A stretch of DNA of 64,000 nucleotides from Streptomyces sp. NRRL F-5126 (GTDB taxonomy: Bacteria; Actinomycetota; Actinomycetes; Streptomycetales; Streptomycetaceae), in assembly GCF_000721265.1 (NCBI RefSeq), contig NZ_JOFZ01000010.1, positions 1 through 64,000 on the forward strand, read 5' to 3'. This document shows, piece by piece, positions 51,543 to 59,327 of this stretch (positions are counted from its first letter, which is position 1; the number at the start of each line of letters is the position of its first letter). The notes under the pieces are model-generated. The model saw only the letters and a program-made list of their open reading frames with translations, searched no databases and was not told the origin of the DNA. Both the position numbers and the translations under genes were made by a program.

Positions 51543-52823
51543 CTACTGGTTGCCGCAGGCCGACGCCGGGATGGCGGCGTCGAGCCAGGGCAGGTCGTGG
51601 CCCATGCGGTCGCGCTTGGTCCGCAGGTAGCGCAGATTGTGCTCCCCTGCCGTGACCGGCATCGGCTCGCGCCCGGTCACCCGCAGGCCGTGGCGGGCGA
51701 GGGCGTCGGTCTTGTCGGGGTTGTTGGTCATGAGGGTCAGGCTGTGCACTCCGAGGTCCTGGAGGATCTGGGCGCCGGCCGCGTAGTCGCGCGCGTCGGC
51801 GGGCAGCCCGAGCTCCAGGTTGGCGTCGAGGGTGTCGAGGCCGCGCTCCTGGAGCTCGTACGCGCGCAGCTTGGACAGCAGGCCGATGCCGCGCCCCTCA
51901 TGGCCGCGCAGGTAGACCACGACGCCGCGGCCGGCCGCCACGATGTGCTCCATGGCGGCGTGCAGCTGGGGGCCGCAGTCGCAGCGCTGCGAGCCGAAGA
52001 CGTCGCCGGTCAGGCACTCGGAGTGGACGCGCACCAGGACGTCCTCGCCGTCGCCGATGTCGCCGTGCACGAGCGCGATGTGCTCCACGCCGTCCGCTGC
52101 CGAGCGGTAGCCGAAGGCGGTGAACGGGCCGAAGGCGGTGGGCAGTTCCACCTCGGCCTCGCGGTGCACGACGGGTTCGGCGGCGCGCCGGTAGGCGATC
52201 AGGTCCTCGATGGAGATGATCGTCAGGCCGTGCTTGCGCGCGAACGGGACGAGTTGCGGCAGCCGCAGCATGGCGCCGTCCTCGCCGGCGATCTCCACGA
52301 TGGCGCCCGCGGGGTGCAGGCCGGCGAGCGTCGCGAGGTCGACAGCGGCCTCCGTGTGGCCGTTCCTGGCGAGCACGCCGCCGGGCCGGGCGCGCAGCGG
52401 GAAGACGTGTCCCGGCCTGACGAAGTCGGCGGGGGCCGCGGTGCCGCTCGCCAGCAGGCCGAGCGTGGTGGCGCGGTCTGCGGCGGAGATGCCGGTGGTG
52501 ACGCCGTGCGCGCCCGCGGCGTCGACGGAGACGGTGAACGCCGTGCGCATGGACTCGGTGTTCCGGCCGACCATCTGCGGCAGTTCGAGACGGTCGAGTT
52601 CGGCGCCCTCCATCGGCGCGCAGATCAGGCCGCGGCACTCGGACATCATGAACGCCACGATCTCGGGGGTGGCCTTCTCGGCCGCGACGACGAGGTCGCC
52701 CTCGTTCTCCCGGTCCTCGTCGTCCACGACGACCACGGGGCGGCCCGCGGCGATGTCCGCGATCGCCTGCTCGACCGGGTCGAGGGCAAGGTCATCGGCG
52801 TTGCCGTTGGTGTACCAGGTCAT
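51543..52823 (-). CDS. ribBA: Bifunctional 3,4-dihydroxy-2-butanone-4-phosphate synthase / GTP cyclohydrolase II
   Basis: This 426-aa enzyme makes both riboflavin precursors. Residues about 15-215 form the DHBP synthase ([52 protein letters not shown]). Residues about 220-420 form GTP cyclohydrolase II with the zinc-binding [18 protein letters not shown] and GHEGRGIGL. The ATG at 52823 overlaps the ribM stop in ATGA. Both domains look intact. Confidence 0.96.
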   Translation of the reverse strand: MTWYTNGNADDLALDPVEQAIADIAAGRPVVVVDDEDRENEGDLVVAAEKATPEIVAFMMSECRGLICAPMEGAELDRLELPQMVGRNTESMRTAFTVSVDAAGAHGVTTGISAADRATTLGLLASGTAAPADFVRPGHVFPLRARPGGVLARNGHTEAAVDLATLAGLHPAGAIVEIAGEDGAMLRLPQLVPFARKHGLTIISIEDLIAYRRAAEPVVHREAEVELPTAFGPFTAFGYRSAADGVEHIALVHGDIGDGEDVLVRVHSECLTGDVFGSQRCDCGPQLHAAMEHIVAAGRGVVVYLRGHEGRGIGLLSKLRAYELQERGLDTLDANLELGLPADARDYAAGAQILQDLGVHSLTLMTNNPDKTDALARHGLRVTGREPMPVTAGEHNLRYLRTKRDRMGHDLPWLDAAIPASACGNQ

Positions 52824-53482
52824 GCTGTCGCGCCTCCAAGCGCCAGGGCACCGGTGCGGCGGGAACGCAGCCACCAGTCGCGCATCCCCCACAGGACGAG
52901 GGCCAGATAGATCACGTAGACGAGGCCGGAGAACGCCAGGCCGCTGCTGAACGCGAGCGGTACGCCGACGACGTCGACGAGCAGCCAGGCGAACCAGAAC
53001 TCGACCAGGCCGCGCGCCTGGGCGACCATCGCCGCCAGCGTGCCGACGAATATGTAGGCGTCCTGCCAGGGGCTCCAGGAGAGCGACGGGAAGGCCGTGA
53101 ACAGGCCACCGAGCGCGGCGGTGCCGAGCGCGGTGCCCGCGATGAGCAGGCCGCGCTCCCGCCAGGTCGCGAACCGCACGGTGACGGCCCCGCCGTCGCC
53201 CGCGGGGGCGCTGCCGCCGCGCGCCCGCCACTGCCGCCAGCCCCACAGGGCGACGACGATGACGATCAGCTGCTTGCCGACGCCGCCGCCGAGGTCGGCC
53301 GAGAGGTACGCGGCGACGAGTATCGCGCCGGAGAGGAACTGGGCGGGCCAGGTCCATACCGAGCGCAGCCAGCCGAGCGCGAGCGCTATCAGGCCTATCG
53401 TGTTGCCGATCATGTCGGACCAGAGGATGTGCTGGCCGAAGGCGGTGAACGCCTCGGTGTCCAGCCAGGAGAACGCGCTCAT
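52820..53482 (-). CDS. ribM: PnuC-family riboflavin transporter (RibM type)
   Basis: This 220-aa membrane protein has about seven helices of the PnuC fold, with the family-typical [41 protein letters not shown] and [44 protein letters not shown]. PnuC proteins carry vitamin nucleosides by facilitated diffusion. Its position inside the rib operon indicates riboflavin (RibM/PnuX), not nicotinamide riboside. Start and stop overlap ribE and ribBA by 4 bp each. Confidence 0.92.
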   Translation of the reverse strand: MSAFSWLDTEAFTAFGQHILWSDMIGNTIGLIALALGWLRSVWTWPAQFLSGAILVAAYLSADLGGGVGKQLIVIVVALWGWRQWRARGGSAPAGDGGAVTVRFATWRERGLLIAGTALGTAALGGLFTAFPSLSWSPWQDAYIFVGTLAAMVAQARGLVEFWFAWLLVDVVGVPLAFSSGLAFSGLVYVIYLALVLWGMRDWWLRSRRTGALALGGATA

Positions 53483-54099
53483 CCGGCGGCCTCCGTCCCG
53501 GTCGCGGCCGTCCGGTCCCCCAGCAGCCGTTCGACGTACTTCGCGAGGACGTCGACCTCCAGGTTGACGGGGTCGCCCGGCCCCTTGGAGCCGAGGGTCG
53601 TCAGCGCGAGCGTGGTGGGGATGAGGCTGATGGTGAAGTGATCGGCACCGGCCTCCACGACGGTGAGGCTGACGCCGTCCACCGTGATGGAGCCCTTCTC
53701 CACGACGTAGCGGCTGAGTCCGGCGGGCAGCTGGACGGTGACGATCTCCCAGTGCTCCGAGGCCTCGCGCGCCGCGATCGTGCCCGTGCCGTCGACATGG
53801 CCCTGGACGATGTGTCCGCCGAGCCTGCCGCCGACGGCGACGGTGCGCTCCAGGTTGACCGGGGAGCCGGGCGCGAGCGCGCCGAGGCTGGAGCGTTTCA
53901 GGGTCTCGGCCATGACGTCCGCCGTGAACCAGTCATCGCGATGGTCGGCCACGGTGAGGCACACGCCGTTGACGGCGATGGAGTCGCCGTGTTTCGCGCC
54001 CTCGGTGACCACGGGCCCGCGCAGGGTGAACCTGCAGGAGTCGCCGAGGTCCTCGACGGCGGTGACTTCACCCAGCTCTTCGACGATTCCGGTGAACAC
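53479..54099 (-). CDS. ribE: Riboflavin synthase, alpha chain
   Basis: This 206-aa enzyme performs the final dismutation of two lumazines to riboflavin. It has the family's two repeated barrels: [25 protein letters not shown] and [11 protein letters not shown] in the first, [28 protein letters not shown] and [14 protein letters not shown] in the second. The GTG start at 54099 directly abuts the ribD stop (TGAGTG), so translation is coupled. Confidence 0.96.
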   Translation of the reverse strand: MFTGIVEELGEVTAVEDLGDSCRFTLRGPVVTEGAKHGDSIAVNGVCLTVADHRDDWFTADVMAETLKRSSLGALAPGSPVNLERTVAVGGRLGGHIVQGHVDGTGTIAAREASEHWEIVTVQLPAGLSRYVVEKGSITVDGVSLTVVEAGADHFTISLIPTTLALTTLGSKGPGDPVNLEVDVLAKYVERLLGDRTAATGTEAAG

Positions 54100-55257
54100 T
54101 CAGCGCTCCTTCTGGGCGGGGGCGGCGGAGGCCGCCGCCGCGCGTACCGCGGTGATCCGCAGGTCGGGTCCGACGGTCTCGACGTGCGTCATCCGCAGTC
54201 GCAACGCGTCGGCGAGGGTGGGGATTCCGGCGTCGGCGAGTGCGGTGGGTCCCGCGCCGAGCAGGAGGGGTGCGAGGTAGCCGACGACGCGGTCGACGGC
54301 GCCGGCGGCCGCGAAGGACCCGGCGAGTGCCGCGCCGCCTTCGAGGAGCACGGAGCGCACGCCCCGCGCGTACAGGGCGTCGAGCAGGGCGGGCACGGAC
54401 AGGCCGCGCTCGCCGCGCGGCAGCCGCAAGATGCCCGCGGCCGTGCCGGTGTCCGTACCGGCGTGCGCCGCCGCGTCCGCGAGGGCGCGGGTGTCGGCGT
54501 CCTCGGCGACGGCGATCAGCGTGGGCGCGGCGCCGTCCAGGATCCGGGCCCCCGCGCGCACGGCGGTGGCCCCGGTGTCGACGCCGACCCGCAGCGGCTG
54601 GGTCGCGCCGTCGATGCCGCGCACGGCGAGGTGCGGGTCGTCGGCGCGCAGCGTGCCGGAGCCGACGACGACCGCGTCGGCCTCGGCGCGCAGCCTGTGC
54701 ACGTCGGCGCGTGCCTCGGCGGAGGTGATCCAGCGGCTGGAGCCGTCCTGCGCGGCGATCCTGCCGTCCAGGGTGGCGGCGTACTTCCAGGTGACGTGGG
54801 GGCGGCCGTGGCGCACGGCGGTCAGCCAGGCGGCGTTGACCTGCTCGGCCTCGTCCGCGAGCAGTCCGCCCTCGGCGGTGACGCCGGCGGCCCGCAGCGC
54901 GCCCGCTCCCCCGGTGGCCTGCGGGGTCGGGTCGGCGACGGCGTAGTGGACGCGGGTGACGCCGGCGTCGATGAGCGCCTGCGCGCAAGGGCCGGTGCGT
55001 CCGGTGTGGTTGCAGGGTTCGAGCGTGACGTACGCGGTGCCGCCGCGTGCGCGGTCACCGGCGGCGCGCAGGGCGTGGACCTCGGCGTGCGGCCCGCCGG
55101 CGCGCTGGTGGTAGCCCTCCCCCGCGGGGCGGCCTTCGGCGTCGAGGATGACGCACCCCACGACGGGGTTGGGGCTGGTGGAGCCGAGTCCGCGGGCCGC
55201 GAGGGCCACGGCGCGCCGCATGGCGTCGATGCCGGCCTGGTCGTTCACCCGTCCCAC
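54100..55257 (-). CDS. ribD: Bifunctional riboflavin deaminase-reductase
   Basis: This 385-aa enzyme carries out the second and third steps after GTP cyclohydrolase II. The N-terminal deaminase (about residues 5-145) has the zinc site HAEVHALRAAG and TLEPCNHTGRTGPCAQAL. The C-terminal reductase has KYAATLDGRIA, ITSAEAR and LEGGAALAGSF. GTG 55257 is chosen because AGGAGG at 55263-55268 lies 5 bases away. A GTG nine bases downstream is too far. That ribosome site can be hidden by the 55305-55313 segment. Confidence 0.95.
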   Translation of the reverse strand: MGRVNDQAGIDAMRRAVALAARGLGSTSPNPVVGCVILDAEGRPAGEGYHQRAGGPHAEVHALRAAGDRARGGTAYVTLEPCNHTGRTGPCAQALIDAGVTRVHYAVADPTPQATGGAGALRAAGVTAEGGLLADEAEQVNAAWLTAVRHGRPHVTWKYAATLDGRIAAQDGSSRWITSAEARADVHRLRAEADAVVVGSGTLRADDPHLAVRGIDGATQPLRVGVDTGATAVRAGARILDGAAPTLIAVAEDADTRALADAAAHAGTDTGTAAGILRLPRGERGLSVPALLDALYARGVRSVLLEGGAALAGSFAAAGAVDRVVGYLAPLLLGAGPTALADAGIPTLADALRLRMTHVETVGPDLRITAVRAAAASAAPAQKER

Positions 55258-55262
55258 CGGGT

Positions 55263-55313
55263 CCTCCTGCCTTCTCAGGCACGGACTCCGGGGGCTGCCA
55301 CGAGGGCAGGAGG
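55263..55313 (-). promoter_or_regulatory. Hairpin that would mask the ribD ribosome binding site
   Basis: In the mRNA, CCUCCUGCC (55313-55305) is the exact complement of GGCAGGAGG (55271-55263), which contains the ribD Shine-Dalgarno sequence. A 9-bp perfect stem with a 33-base loop lies between the FMN aptamer and the start codon. This is the expected form of a translational off-switch. Confidence 0.7.
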
Positions 55314-55399
55314 CGGAACCATCGCATCGGGAACGCCGCACCGCACGCCCGTCCACGAGGACGGACGATCCGGCGGTGGCGTACCCGTCAGGGCCCGCC

Positions 55400-55526
55400 G
55401 CGCACTGCCTCCCATCCGGACTTTAACCGTCGGTCCAGGAATTTCACCTGGTCAACCGGCCGCTGGAGGCGGACGGGTCGCGGACTGTAACCGCCGGTTC
55501 GGACTTTCACCGACCCCGGAGTGCGC
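55400..55526 (-). promoter_or_regulatory. FMN riboswitch (RFN element)
   Basis: The minus strand shows the RFN pattern: closing stem GCGCACT (55526-55520) with AGTGCGC (55406-55400), GGGTCGGTGAAAGTCCGAACC, GGCGGTTACAGTCCGCGACC, then GTTGACCAGGTGAAATTCC, then GGACCGACGGTTAAAGTCC and GGATGGGAGG. All conserved internal segments of the FMN aptamer are present. It precedes ribD by about 140 bases and should switch the whole rib operon off when FMN is high. Confidence 0.96.
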
Positions 55527-55621
55527 TGCTTGTTCGTCGTGACCAGTGTGCCACGGACGGGTATCACCCACGCGGGTGAATTCTGTGCACTGGCTCACAG
55601 TGCGTGCGGCCGTACAGCAGG

Positions 55622-56800
55622 TCACCTCTCGGGGCCGAACAGGTCGTGCTGGGCGGCGTCCCGGGCGGTGAGCAGCGCGCCGCGCAGCACGGCGGCGCCG
55701 CCGAGCGCGCTCGGCGCGACCTCTGTGCGCAGCGGGCAGATGGCCGCGAGCCGCCGCTCGACGCGCGCGGCGAGTTCGGCGCCTCCCGCGCGGCCGAGTT
55801 CGCCGGAGAGCACGACGAGCCCCGGGTCGAGCACGGTGGTGAGGGCGGCGGCGCCGAGGGCGACGCGGTCGGCCAGCTCGTCGAGGAAGGCGCCGCCCGC
55901 GCCGCCCGCCGAGGAGGCCGCCCGCAGGCACGCGGCGGCCGGCGGCTCGTGCGCCGCGGGGCGCGCGTCGATGCCGTGGCGGGCGGCGAGATCGCACACG
56001 GCGGCGGAGTTCACGAGGGCGTGCAGCCCTCCGTCGCACCCGGTCGCGGACGGCGCGCCCGGGGCGCCCGGCACGGGCAGGAAGCTGACCTCGCCCGCGC
56101 CGCCCGAGACGCCCCTGCGCAGCCTGCCGTCGATGACGACGGCGGCGCCGACGCTCAGCCCGAGCCACAGGAGTGCGAAGTCCTGGTGGCCGCGCGCGGC
56201 GCCGATGCGCTGCTCGGCGACGGCCGCGAGGTTCGTCTCGTTCTCCACCAGCACGCGGACGCCGAGCCGTTCGGGCAGTGCGGCGACGAGGCGGCGGTGC
56301 CAGGCGGGCAGACCCGAGGTGTCCCGCAGCTCCCCGCTGGCCGGGTCGACGAGGCCGGGCGCGCCGACGGCGACGCTGTGCAGCCGGGTGGCGCCCGCCT
56401 GCTCGACCGTGCGCTCCAGCAGGGCGCGGGCGTGGTCCGCCGCTTCCTCCGGGTCCGTGCGCTGGTCCACGGGGGCGGCGGCCTCGGCGAGCGTGCGCCC
56501 GAGCAGGTCGGCGACGACGGCGAAAACGCTGCCCGTCCTGATGTCGAGGCCCGCGAGCTGGGCGCGGTCGGCGGCGATCCCGTACACGCGCGCGTTGGGG
56601 CCCCTGCGCTCGCCGCCGCTCTCGCCGACGACGCGGACGAGCCCCGCGCCCTGGAGCCGCTCCACCAGGTCGGCAACGCTGGGCCGCGACAGACCGGTGA
56701 GCGCCTTGAGCTGAGCCGCTGTCAGGGGGCCCTGCTCCTGGATGTGCCGCAGCGCCAGCCTGTCGTTGATGGCTCTGGCGGTACTCGGGGATGCGGGCAT
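55622..56800 (-). CDS. ROK-family transcriptional regulator
   Basis: This 392-aa regulator has an N-terminal winged helix (NDRLALRHIQEQGPLTAAQLKALTGLSRPSVADLVERLQGAGLVRVVG, residues 13-60) and a C-terminal ROK sugar-kinase fold. The latter has LAGLDIRTGSVFAVVADLLGR, VAVGAPGLVDP, and VENETNLAAVAEQRIGAARGHQDFALLWLG. The usual zinc CxCGxxGC motif is not clear (ATGCDGGLH), which suggests altered ligand binding. The ATG at 56800 is chosen over an upstream GTG. It is divergent from an MFS transporter that it probably controls. Confidence 0.9.
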   Translation of the reverse strand: MPASPSTARAINDRLALRHIQEQGPLTAAQLKALTGLSRPSVADLVERLQGAGLVRVVGESGGERRGPNARVYGIAADRAQLAGLDIRTGSVFAVVADLLGRTLAEAAAPVDQRTDPEEAADHARALLERTVEQAGATRLHSVAVGAPGLVDPASGELRDTSGLPAWHRRLVAALPERLGVRVLVENETNLAAVAEQRIGAARGHQDFALLWLGLSVGAAVVIDGRLRRGVSGGAGEVSFLPVPGAPGAPSATGCDGGLHALVNSAAVCDLAARHGIDARPAAHEPPAAACLRAASSAGGAGGAFLDELADRVALGAAALTTVLDPGLVVLSGELGRAGGAELAARVERRLAAICPLRTEVAPSALGGAAVLRGALLTARDAAQHDLFGPER

Positions 56801-56827
56801 GGCGGTATCCTTCCACAGCCATCTATT

Positions 56828-56848
56828 TATCAGGCAGGCTTCCTGATA
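56828..56848. promoter_or_regulatory. ROK operator candidate
   Basis: TATCAGG (56828-56834) and CCTGATA (56842-56848) are a perfect 7-bp inverted repeat with a 7-base spacer. The 21-bp palindrome lies between the divergent ROK and MFS genes, 28 bp from the ROK start, in an otherwise AT-rich patch. Confidence 0.7.
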
Positions 56849-56902
56849 GTTTACGCCCCGACAGTGGACCCTCACAGCACGCCACCGCGCGAAGGACGAC
56901 GC

Positions 56903-58204
56903 ATGACTTCACAGGCCGCCCACCACGACGGTGAGCCGGGCATACGCCATGTGCGCAGGGCCCGGGTCGCGCTGGCCGTGGTGTTCTGCGCGCACGGCTG
57001 CGTCACCGGCAGCTTCGCCACCCGGGTCCCCTGGATCCAGGACCACACCGGCATCGGCGCCGGCCAGCTGGGCCTTGCCCTCGCCTTCCCCGCGCTCGGC
57101 TCCCTGCTCGCGATGCCGCTGGCGGGAACCGTGGCCCACCGCCTCGGCTCGCGCGCCGCGCTGCGCGTGCTCCTCTCGGCGTGGACGCTGTCGCTGGCCC
57201 TGCCCTCCCTCGCGCCGAACCTGTACACGCTGTGCGCGGCGCTGTTCGTGTACGGGGCGTCGTCCGGCATGTCCGACGTGGTGATGAACGGCATCGGAGT
57301 CGAGACGGAGAACCGGCTCGGCAGGTCGATCATGTCCGGGCTGCACGGGATGTGGAGCGGGGGCGCCCTGCTCGGCTCGGCCTTCGGTGCGCTGGCCGCG
57401 AACCTCGGCGCCGGTGCCCCGCTCCACCACGAGCTCGCGGCCGCCGTGCTGACCGCCGTGGGCCTGCTGGCCTGCGGCGGCGTGCTGGACGTGCGCAGCG
57501 CGCCGGAGGCGCAGGCGCCGCCGCGGTTCGCGCTGCCGCCGAGGGCGGCGCTCCTCATCGGTCTCGTCGGCTTCTGCGCCGTGTTCGGCGAGGGCGCGAG
57601 CCTGGACTGGTCCGCCGTCTACCTCAGGGACGTGCTGTCCACGTCGGCGGGGCTCGCCGCCGCGTCCACCACGGCGTTCTCGCTGACCATGGCGGTCACC
57701 AGGATCGCCGGCGACCGGCTGGTCGACCGGTTCGGCCCGGTGCGCACGGTGCGCGCCGGCGGCGTGTTCGCCACCGCGGGCGGCGCGCTGGTGGTGCTGG
57801 CGCCGCGCCCGGAGATCGCGATGGGCGGCTTCGCGCTGCTGGGCGTCGGGGTCGCGATCGTGGTGCCGCTGGCCTTCGCCGCGGCCGGGCGCAGCGGCTC
57901 GAACCCCAACCAGGCCATCGCGGGCGTCGCGACGATCACGTACACCTCCGGGCTCGTGGCGCCGTCCGTGATCGGCGGCGTCGCGCACGCGAGCTCCCTC
58001 CAGGCGGCGTTCGGCCTGGTGACCCTGCTGGCGGCCGGGCTCCTCGCGGGCGCGGGCGTCCTGCGGCCGCGGCCCCGCGCGGGCGGCGACCGCCTCGGCG
58101 GGGGCGGGGCCGACGGCGCGAACCCGGCGGCCGGCACGGCGGGCACGGACGGCGCCCCGGCCAACGGGCCGCGGCCGGGGCGCACCGGGCACGCGGGCCC
58201 CTGA
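56903..58204 (+). CDS. Major facilitator transporter
   Basis: This 433-aa protein has about twelve membrane helices. It has the MFS loop VAHRLGSRAALRVLL after helix 2, YGASSGMSDVVMNGIGVETENRLGRSIMSGLHGMWSGGALLGS, and DRLVDRFGPVRTVRAGG. It resembles the YbjJ/FucP-like sugar or drug transporter group. The ROK regulator next to it suggests a sugar or sugar derivative as substrate or signal. The C-terminal 50 residues are low-complexity. The ATG at 56903 follows GAAGGA. Confidence 0.9.
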   Translation: MTSQAAHHDGEPGIRHVRRARVALAVVFCAHGCVTGSFATRVPWIQDHTGIGAGQLGLALAFPALGSLLAMPLAGTVAHRLGSRAALRVLLSAWTLSLALPSLAPNLYTLCAALFVYGASSGMSDVVMNGIGVETENRLGRSIMSGLHGMWSGGALLGSAFGALAANLGAGAPLHHELAAAVLTAVGLLACGGVLDVRSAPEAQAPPRFALPPRAALLIGLVGFCAVFGEGASLDWSAVYLRDVLSTSAGLAAASTTAFSLTMAVTRIAGDRLVDRFGPVRTVRAGGVFATAGGALVVLAPRPEIAMGGFALLGVGVAIVVPLAFAAAGRSGSNPNQAIAGVATITYTSGLVAPSVIGGVAHASSLQAAFGLVTLLAAGLLAGAGVLRPRPRAGGDRLGGGGADGANPAAGTAGTDGAPANGPRPGRTGHAGP

Positions 58205-58222
58205 ACCGCCCGCGTCCGCCAT

Positions 58223-58242
58223 GTCGTTGTATCGTCAACGAC
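58223..58242. promoter_or_regulatory. Palindromic operator-like site before the LLM oxidoreductase gene
   Basis: GTCGTTG (58223-58229) and CAACGAC (58236-58242) are perfect inverted repeats with a 6-base AT-rich spacer (TATCGT). The site lies 61 bp before the ATG at 58304. No regulator gene adjoins it, so it may belong to a regulon encoded elsewhere. Confidence 0.55.
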
Positions 58243-58303
58243 CTGCCGTGCTCTACGGTGAACTCCTCGGTCGTGACTCGATCTTGTCTCGTAGGAGCAG
58301 CGC

Positions 58304-59236
58304 ATGCCGATCAAACTCGGTCTCTCCCTTCCGCAGATGCACCAGTTCGACCTCTCCCGCGACCTCGTGCCCGTCGCGCGGGCCGCTGAGGAGACGGGGT
58401 ACGACAGCCTCTGGGTGTTCGAGCGCACCCTCTTCCCGACCCCGGCGACGCAGGGCCTGTACGGCGTGCCCGGCCTCGAATGGCCGGACAGCTACCGCTC
58501 CGTGGCCGACCCGCTGGTCACGCTCGCCATGGCCGCGGCGGTCACCGAGCGGGTCCGCCTCGGCAGCAGCGTCCTCGTCGCGCCCTACCACTCGCCGTTC
58601 CACCTCGCGCGCTGGTTCGCCACGCTGGACGCCGCGAGCAACGGGCGCGCGGTGGCGGGTCTCGGCACCGGCTGGTCCCACGACGAGTACGCGGCGGGAT
58701 CGACGGGGACGTTCGCGGAGCGCGGCGCCGTGCTCGACGAGATGCTCGACGTCTTCGCCGCCGTGCACGGGCCCGACCCGGTGTCGTACGAGGGCCGGTT
58801 CACCACCATCGCCCCCGCCGAGGTCGGCCCCAAGCCGGTGCGCCCGGTGCCGGTCTACCTCGCCGCGTCGGGCGGCGCCGCGCTGCGCCGCCTGGTGGAG
58901 CGTGCCGACGGCTGGCTGCCGACGGGTATGACCGCCGAGCAGCTCGCCGGCGCCTGGAAGGGCGTCAACGCTCTCGCCGCCGAGCGCGGCCGCACGCGGC
59001 CGCTCGACGTGTGCGTGCGGGCCAACGTGCGGTACACGCCGCAGCCGGTCGACTCGTCGGGCCGGCAGCCCTTCCACGGCAACGTGGCGCAGATCGTCGA
59101 GGACGTCGCGGCGCACGCGGCGATCGACGGCATCGGCGAGATCCTGCTCGAACTCGGCCCCGACGCGAGGGACGGCCAGGAGCTGGCCGACCGGGCCCGC
59201 GAGGTCCACGCGGCGGTGCGCGAGGCCGGCGTCTGA
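58304..59236 (+). CDS. LLM-class F420-dependent oxidoreductase
   Basis: This 310-aa luciferase-like barrel protein has the family features KLGLSLPQMHQFD, ARAAEETGYDSLWVFER, LAMAAAVTERVRLGSSVLVAPYHSPFHLARWFATLDAASNGRAVAGLGTGW and VPVYLAASGGAALRRLVERADGWLP. LLM proteins in actinobacteria usually use reduced F420 or FMN; the substrate is unknown. The ATG at 58304 follows TAGGAG. It is preceded by a palindromic site and followed by a strong terminator. Confidence 0.91.
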   Translation: MPIKLGLSLPQMHQFDLSRDLVPVARAAEETGYDSLWVFERTLFPTPATQGLYGVPGLEWPDSYRSVADPLVTLAMAAAVTERVRLGSSVLVAPYHSPFHLARWFATLDAASNGRAVAGLGTGWSHDEYAAGSTGTFAERGAVLDEMLDVFAAVHGPDPVSYEGRFTTIAPAEVGPKPVRPVPVYLAASGGAALRRLVERADGWLPTGMTAEQLAGAWKGVNALAAERGRTRPLDVCVRANVRYTPQPVDSSGRQPFHGNVAQIVEDVAAHAAIDGIGEILLELGPDARDGQELADRAREVHAAVREAGV

Positions 59237-59253
59237 CCGTCCCTCCTGCGCCG

Positions 59254-59291
59254 CGCGGGTCCCGGCCCTCCCCGATGGGCCGGGACCCGCG
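59254..59291. terminator. Bidirectional terminator
   Basis: CGCGGGTCCCGGCCC (59254-59268) and GGGCCGGGACCCGCG (59277-59291) form a perfect 15-bp stem with an 8-base loop between the converging LLM and flavin-oxidase genes. Confidence 0.85.
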
Positions 59292-59327
59292 GCGGCCGGG
59301 CGACGCGGCGGCTCGTGCGGCCCGTGT

